Source: Vagococcus jeotgali | GTDB lineage: Bacteria > Bacillota > Bacilli > Lactobacillales > Vagococcaceae | Assembly: GCF_035918315.1 (NCBI RefSeq) | Contig: NZ_CP142146.1 | Coordinates: 1,488,001-1,552,000, forward strand | Direction of reading: 5' to 3' | DNA length: 64,000 bases | Part shown: one piece after another, positions 59,058 to 64,000 of the stretch | How the letters are laid out: each line of letters opens with the position of its first letter | Numbering within the stretch: position 1 is the stretch's first letter | Translations under genes and position numbers: made by a program | Notes under the pieces: model-generated | The model's database searches: none | The model's input: only the letters and a program-made list of their open reading frames with translations | What the model was told of the DNA's origin: nothing

Positions 59058-60809
59058 TTAATCCATTAAATAATCCAGTTGAAACCTCACAATCACAGTA
59101 GTCCCCTCACCTAAATCACTGCTTAACTTCACGTAACCACCTAACAGATCGGCATAATGTTGTACAAGTGACAATCCTAAGCCAGAGCCTCCTGTATTTC
59201 GTTGTCTAGAGTGGCTCACCCGGTAAAATCGCTCAAATATCCGAAGTTGATCTTCTTTTGAAATACCAATACCAGTATCTTCAATCTTAAAAATCAGTTC
59301 ATCTTCTGATTGAGTTAAGTAAATAAAAATTTTGCCACTTTCTTCTGAATATTCTATTGCATTTTCCAGTAGATTTTTTACGATAATCTGAAAACCTTGA
59401 CTAGAAACTAAAATGGTCGAATCAACAGATTCATCAAAACTCACATCTAGTTGTTTTTTCTTCATTTGATGAGTGTAGCGTTTTAATTCTTCTTGAATAA
59501 TACTGACAGGACTTGTTCTTAGTGAGTCACTCACATGTAAATCTTTTTCTGTTTTAAGTAACATCATAATGTGCTGAATTAGACTCAGTAGGCGCTGACC
59601 TTCACGCTCGATAATAGTAATAAATTCTACAGAAGCATCAGGATCATCTTTAGCACCAGCTAATAGTGTTTCAGCAAAACCAATAATTGATGTTGTCGGT
59701 GTTTTTAGTTCATGGGAAATATTACTAATAAAATCCTCATGAACTTTCTCCATTTGTCTAATCTCAGTCACATCATAAATCATACACACGTATTCTTTCT
59801 TTTCAGATTGTAGAGGGCGAATGACCACTTTTAGATTTCGATATTTAGGACGTTTTACTCTAATTTCTCCTTGAACATCTTCCCCGCCCTCAACAGCTAA
59901 GCGAATCATTTGTTTTAATTTTTTGTGACTAATCCACGTCTCATAACTTTCTACTTTCCATTTTTTCTGAAACCACTCTTCCACAACCGTATTAGCTAAT
60001 GTTATCTCTAGATCTTGATTTAAAATAAAAATACCAATACTTAAATTGTTAAAAAGAAAATAGAGTTTTTCTTTGTTTTGGAGCTGTTTATAATACAACA
60101 GGTTGGTCTCATCCATTAACTCATAAACTGTCTCATACAATTCTCGCCACTCGCTAGGAGCTTCGATGATTTCTTGTTTCTTCTCTGGGTTTTGGGTAGC
60201 TTCTTTTAAAATCGGTAAAATAAAATCTAACGGTTTTTTGTTTTGACGATAAATATAAAGAGCTAGTATTAACATAAAAAGTAATAAAATGAACAATATC
60301 AATGTCACACTACGCTGAATACTCATAATATTCTCTGAGACACCAAGATAATTTTCAGCTAGCCTAACAACACCAATTAGCTCATCATTAACATAAATAC
60401 CTTTTGCGACATATAAAAGCTCTGTATTCACTGTTTGGCTGTCTCTAATATCAGTTAACTCTTTAGCTTCTCCTTCTAAAATCCCTTTGATTTCTGGACG
60501 ATTTTTCCTAGTTACATCAAGACTAACTTGGTGAGATGAATCATATAAAACATGACCTGTAGCACTTAATACAGTTATTCGCTCAGATCCTGACAAGCTT
60601 TGACTTAATTTTTCAGGATTAAATACTAACTCATCTTTATCTATTAAAAAAGGAGTTAATAAATCAATCTCACCAGATAATTGCTCCGTCTGCTGAGCAA
60701 TCATATCTTTTTTAAGAAGATGATTAAGGTAGAAACTTCCTGTCATAAATAACATAACAGTAAAAAATACTACACCCATAGGTTTAATATAGCGCTTCAT
60801 GCTAATCAT
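59058..60809 (-). CDS. phoR: Phosphate-regulation sensor histidine kinase
   Basis: 583 residues: N-terminal membrane segment, extracytoplasmic sensor (about 30-165), second membrane segment, HAMP-like linker, PAS domain (LFNNLSIGIFILNQDLEI), H-box FISNISHELKTPTTSIIGF near residue 365 and ATP-binding N-box NLLENAIEYS, G-boxes DTGIGI and GGSGLGLSLV. Its ATG overlaps the phoP stop (ATGA). PhoR by resemblance and by the Pho-box-bearing pstS next door. Confidence 0.88.
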   Translation of the reverse strand: MISMKRYIKPMGVVFFTVMLFMTGSFYLNHLLKKDMIAQQTEQLSGEIDLLTPFLIDKDELVFNPEKLSQSLSGSERITVLSATGHVLYDSSHQVSLDVTRKNRPEIKGILEGEAKELTDIRDSQTVNTELLYVAKGIYVNDELIGVVRLAENYLGVSENIMSIQRSVTLILFILLLFMLILALYIYRQNKKPLDFILPILKEATQNPEKKQEIIEAPSEWRELYETVYELMDETNLLYYKQLQNKEKLYFLFNNLSIGIFILNQDLEITLANTVVEEWFQKKWKVESYETWISHKKLKQMIRLAVEGGEDVQGEIRVKRPKYRNLKVVIRPLQSEKKEYVCMIYDVTEIRQMEKVHEDFISNISHELKTPTTSIIGFAETLLAGAKDDPDASVEFITIIEREGQRLLSLIQHIMMLLKTEKDLHVSDSLRTSPVSIIQEELKRYTHQMKKKQLDVSFDESVDSTILVSSQGFQIIVKNLLENAIEYSEESGKIFIYLTQSEDELIFKIEDTGIGISKEDQLRIFERFYRVSHSRQRNTGGSGLGLSLVQHYADLLGGYVKLSSDLGEGTTVIVRFQLDYLMD

Positions 60810-61516
60810 TGTGTTGGCTCCTGAAATTTATAGCCAAATCCTCTCACTGTTTTAATATAAAGCGGTTTTTTAGGGTCATCTTCTATTTTTTCACGTAGAT
60901 GGCTAACATGAATATCCACTGTTCTTGATAAATGATACATGTCATCTTGCCAAATAGTCTGCATCAGCTCATCTCGGCTAATAATCCTATCTTGTCGCTT
61001 CATAAAATAAAGTAATAGTTCAAATTCTTTTTTAGTTAAGCTAAGCTCATTGTCATTTTTTAGAACTTGGTAATCATTTGGATAAATGACTATCTCCCCA
61101 ATTTCTAAAGTAGCTTGTGTTTGATTTTCCTTATTGGATTTATTCATTTTATCTATCCGCCGCTCTACTGCTCTAATTCTAGCAATTAACTCTTTAGGAC
61201 TAAAAGGTTTTGTCAAATAATCATCTGCCCCTACCTCAAGACCAATAATCTTATCCACCACCTCATCTTTTGCTGTAAGCATAATAATAGGTGTCTCTAT
61301 TTTTTCATGACGTAAGTGCTTTGTTACATCTAATCCATTGACACGAGGTAACATTAAATCCAAAATAATAAAATCATACGCCAAAGAAGTAGCCATTTCT
61401 ATGGCTACTTCTCCGTCATATGCAGTATCTACAATAAAATGTTCTTTTTCTAAATTATATTTTAATAGTGTCGTAATTGATGGCTCATCATCTACAACTA
61501 ATATGCGCTTTGTCAT
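60806..61516 (-). CDS. phoP: OmpR/PhoB-type response regulator
   Basis: 236 residues: receiver with acidic pocket VDDEPS, phospho-Asp in DFIILDLMLPRVNG near residue 53, Thr and Lys in IMLTAKDE and YLTKPFSPKEL; winged-helix DNA-binding domain ending HVSHLREKIEDDPKKPLYIKTVRGFGYKF. Forms the two-component pair with the kinase downstream. Confidence 0.92.
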   Translation of the reverse strand: MTKRILVVDDEPSITTLLKYNLEKEHFIVDTAYDGEVAIEMATSLAYDFIILDLMLPRVNGLDVTKHLRHEKIETPIIMLTAKDEVVDKIIGLEVGADDYLTKPFSPKELIARIRAVERRIDKMNKSNKENQTQATLEIGEIVIYPNDYQVLKNDNELSLTKKEFELLLYFMKRQDRIISRDELMQTIWQDDMYHLSRTVDIHVSHLREKIEDDPKKPLYIKTVRGFGYKFQEPTQ

Positions 61517-61598
61517 AACACAACTCTCTCCTTAAACACGTGTTTATTTGCTTCATTATAACACAAGATTTTATGAAACAAACTCACATGCTTAAGCC

Positions 61599-62492
61599 TT
61601 ACTTCACTGTACCATCTAAATCTTTTTCCACTGTCATCTCTGAAATTGGAATGTATCCTAGGTCTTTGATAACATGTTGTTGAACATCATCAGTTTTCAT
61701 GTATTCTACAAAATTCAAAATATCTTTAGATGCTCCTTTTTGAGTATACATATGCTCATAAGCCCAGATTTTCCAAGAGTTATCTAGTACATTTTCAGCT
61801 TTTGGTTCAACTTCATCAATTGCTAAGCCTTGAATACTATCATCAATGTAGGAAAAAGCTAAGTAGCTAATAGCTCCTGGTGTTTCTGCTACAATTTTTC
61901 TAACTGTTCCTGATGAATCTTGCTCTTGACCTTTAGCTGGTTGCTCACCTTCTAATGCCCACTGCTCAAATGTTGCACGTGTTCCACTTCCTGCTGCTCG
62001 GTTAATGAGTTCAATTGTCTGATCTCTCCCACCAACCTCTTTCCAATTAGTTATTTTTCCAGTAAAGATTCCTTTTAAATCTTCGGAACTAATTGTTGTC
62101 ACACCAACCTCAGGATTCACTACAGGTGCTACACCAACGACAGCTACTTTATGATCCTCAATTTTTGAAGCATCAATCCCATCTTTTTCTTCAGCATACA
62201 CATCTGAATTACCAATATCAACAGCACCTTGGGAAACTTGAGTTAGTCCTGTCCCGCTTCCGCCACCTTGTACTGTAATTGTATAATTAGGATGATCCGT
62301 CATGTAAATATCAGCTACTTTTTCTACTAGTGGTTGAAGCGCAGTAGAACCTACTGCTGTTATGTCAACTTTTTCATTTTTAGATGTTTCTTGACTACTT
62401 GTCTCTTTTGTATCTGTTGAACCTGTGCCACAAGCTGCTAAGCCTACTACTGCTCCTAATGTCATAATTGATAACAAGAATTTTTTCATCAT
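61599..62492 (-). CDS. pstS: Phosphate-binding lipoprotein PstS
   Basis: 297 residues: lipoprotein signal with lipobox GLAACGTG, then the PBP fold with phosphate-binding loops ITAVGSTALQPLVEK, VQGGGSGTGLTQVSQGAVDIGNSD and INRAAGSGTRATF (the SGT motifs). AAGGGGAAA before ATG. The pstCAB-phoU genes that usually follow are absent; phoP and phoR follow instead. Confidence 0.93.
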   Translation of the reverse strand: MMKKFLLSIMTLGAVVGLAACGTGSTDTKETSSQETSKNEKVDITAVGSTALQPLVEKVADIYMTDHPNYTITVQGGGSGTGLTQVSQGAVDIGNSDVYAEEKDGIDASKIEDHKVAVVGVAPVVNPEVGVTTISSEDLKGIFTGKITNWKEVGGRDQTIELINRAAGSGTRATFEQWALEGEQPAKGQEQDSSGTVRKIVAETPGAISYLAFSYIDDSIQGLAIDEVEPKAENVLDNSWKIWAYEHMYTQKGASKDILNFVEYMKTDDVQQHVIKDLGYIPISEMTVEKDLDGTVK

Positions 62493-62549
62493 CTTTTCCC
62501 CTTAACTCTTTTTTGTTGTTTTCCTTACAAATAGAGTTTAACAAGCTAA

Positions 62550-62589
62550 TGTAAACTTAATTCTTATGACTATGTAAACTATCTGTAAA
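62550..62589 (-). promoter_or_regulatory. Tandem Pho boxes upstream of pstS
   Basis: Minus strand TTTACA occurs at 62584-62589, 62573-62578 and 62550-62555. The first two have the exact 5-nt spacing of the PhoP box repeat (TT[ACT]ACA-N5); the third is offset by two units plus one base. Confidence 0.75.
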
Positions 62590-62642
62590 TAATAAGACTA
62601 ATCTTACCTTTTTTTTACAATAGTTTTACCTAAAATCTACAC

Positions 62643-62686
62643 AAAAAAATAAGCGATATGATTTTTCATCACATCGCCTATTTTTA
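62643..62686. terminator. Bidirectional terminator beside the second ISL3 copy
   Basis: TAAGCGATATGAT pairs with ATCACATCGCCTA (62650-62662, 62668-62680), with A-run on the left and TTTTT on the right. The IS begins three bases after that T-run. Confidence 0.8.
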
Positions 62687-62688
62687 AT

Positions 62689-64000
62689 GGGTCTATAATA
62701 AATCGTGTTGATGGATAGTTTCCATTAATACGATTTTTTGTTTTTAAATACAAAAAGGAACATCCAAACATGATAAAATAAAGTCGACAAAAACCAAATT
62801 ATTAGGAGGATGTTCCCATGGATAATCATACTAGAAAATTACTTAATTTAACAGACAAATCTATTATTTTTGAAAAAGATTGGTTAACTGAGGCTACTAT
62901 TAGAGGTAGACGCTCAAATATAATAAGGGGAAGACTAACGTCTCCAGACAGAATATGCCCCTCTTGTCATCAGAATACGTGTGTTAAAAATGGTACTTAT
63001 ACTACTAAAACACAACTACCAGAGTTTAATAGGGTCACAACTTATTTAGAACTTAAAAGAGAACGATATCTATGTAAAGAATGTCATACAACATTCAGTG
63101 CTGATACTGCGTTAGTCGATGACTATTGTCATATATCGAAAACATTAAAGTATCAAATCGCCTTAGATTTGAAAGAAGATCGTTCAAGAAAAGAGATCGC
63201 TAGATTCCATCATGTTTCTGATAACACGGTACAACGTGTTTTATACGACTTTACCAACCACTGTCTAACCAACTTTCAACATCTACCAAAAGTACTATGT
63301 GTCGATGAATTTAAATCAACTAAGTCATGTCAATCTGGTATGAGCTTTATTTGTGCTGATGCTGAAAGTAAAAAGATTATTGATATTTTACCAGATAGAC
63401 GTCTCTTCTCTCTTATTAAGTACTTCCTGAAATACTCCAGAAAAGAGCGGTTAAAAGTGAAGTTTCTCGTCATGGATATGAATGCCAACTACGGTGGCCT
63501 TCTTAAAACTGTATTTCCACATGCAGAGATTGTGACAGATAGATTCCATATCATTCAGCATATCAATCGTTCTTTTAATCAACTAAGAATAAAAGAAATG
63601 AATCAATTAAAACGTTATGATAATGAAGAAGCAAAACAATACCGGAGAATAAAAAAATATTGGAAACTATTTTTAAAAGACTCTAGTCAATTAAGTGCCA
63701 CTACATATAGTAATTATCCTCTTTTCAATAAAAGTATGACACAAGTTGGTGTCATTGAAGAACTTCTTTCCTATAACTCAACTATAAAAATCGCATATGA
63801 TTATATACAAGAGTTAAAATATGCTTATGAAACAAAGGATTCAGACTTATTTTTAGAATTAACTCATTCTATCTCTAATGAGCTTCCTAAGGAATTTAAA
63901 GCCAAATTCAAAACATTCCAAACCTTCAGGCAAGGTGTTACCAATGCTTTAAATTATTCTTATTCAAATGGTTTTTTAGAAGGAATTAACAACCGAATCA
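62689..64000 (+). mobile_element. ISL3-family insertion sequence, copy 2 (right end outside window)
   Basis: Begins with the same GGGTCTATAATAAATCG end as copy 1 and I see no base difference over the 1,312 bp present. The left flank is TTTTTAAT, from a terminator T-tract. The right end is beyond the window. Confidence 0.95.
62818..64000 (+). CDS. tnp: ISL3-family transposase, 3' end outside window
   Basis: The first 394 codons of the same 425-residue transposase as at 6935, read without interruption to the window edge, ending in the NNRI of the C-terminal EGINNRIKAIKR motif. Same AGGAGG start context. Confidence 0.95.
   Translation, partial: MDNHTRKLLNLTDKSIIFEKDWLTEATIRGRRSNIIRGRLTSPDRICPSCHQNTCVKNGTYTTKTQLPEFNRVTTYLELKRERYLCKECHTTFSADTALVDDYCHISKTLKYQIALDLKEDRSRKEIARFHHVSDNTVQRVLYDFTNHCLTNFQHLPKVLCVDEFKSTKSCQSGMSFICADAESKKIIDILPDRRLFSLIKYFLKYSRKERLKVKFLVMDMNANYGGLLKTVFPHAEIVTDRFHIIQHINRSFNQLRIKEMNQLKRYDNEEAKQYRRIKKYWKLFLKDSSQLSATTYSNYPLFNKSMTQVGVIEELLSYNSTIKIAYDYIQELKYAYETKDSDLFLELTHSISNELPKEFKAKFKTFQTFRQGVTNALNYSYSNGFLEGINNRI

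Overview
The window is low-GC (roughly one third G+C) chromosomal DNA of a Gram-positive, lactic-acid-type Firmicute. The yqeG-yqeH-yhbY-nadD-yqeK-rsfS-yqeM operon without aroE, a maltose cluster laid out as in Enterococcus faecalis, many PTS and phospho-glucosidase genes, CcpA (cre), PerR and PhoP sites and ISL3/IS30/IS256/IS3 elements all point to Enterococcaceae. Vagococcus or Enterococcus is my best guess; no rRNA or tRNA is present to settle it.

Layout. 1-6.7 kb: the conserved yqe ribosome/NAD operon (leftward), purB and an FGGY sugar kinase. 6.8-8.3 kb: an intact ISL3-type IS sitting in the T-tract of the hisS terminator. 8.3-13 kb: hisS, fhs, an ASCH protein and a LacI regulator. 13-19.3 kb: a beta-glucoside block with a GH4 enzyme, bglP, the antiterminator bglG and a GH1 enzyme; the bglG and GH1 genes each have a promoter, cre site, BglG antiterminator sequence (RAT) and terminator. 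19.3-22.9 kb: a decayed MoxR/DUF58/transglutaminase operon with a frameshift, a fusion-deletion, a nonsense codon and an IS256 insertion. 22.9-26.6 kb: an ECF vitamin transporter with a beheaded DUF4430 protein, next to an IS30 element and a truncated old-yellow-enzyme gene. 28.4-30.4 kb: an LPXTG remnant and a divergent AhpF paralogue lacking its cysteine pairs. 30.8-37.1 kb: a complete type I restriction-modification locus with a small regulator, followed by recombinase debris and a GC-rich structured repeat. 37.9-46.4 kb: a maltose PTS/maltose-6'-P phosphatase/maltose phosphorylase system. 46.9-49.1 kb: ahpCF under a PerR-like box. 49.2-51.5 kb: a ROK kinase and GH1 enzyme. 51.7-56.6 kb: a nucleotidyltransferase, a LysM wall protein, and copA behind a copY carrying an in-frame TGA. 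56.6-59 kb: an IS3 element interrupted by an IS30. 59-62.5 kb: phoR, phoP and pstS with Pho boxes. 62.7 kb to the end: a second copy of the ISL3 element in the same orientation.

Much of the window serves uptake and phosphorolytic or hydrolytic breakdown of disaccharides. Maltose would enter as maltose-6'-phosphate, be dephosphorylated inside, then be split by maltose phosphorylase; beta-glucosides enter through BglP and are split by GH1 and GH4 phospho-glucosidases. Most of the interest lies in gene decay and mobile DNA and in the regulatory DNA. A family of dispersed intergenic repeats with compensatory stem changes (44.4 and 49.1 kb) is the best candidate for a poorly described element. I see no CRISPR array, no prophage and no obvious new defence system beyond the type I RM locus.
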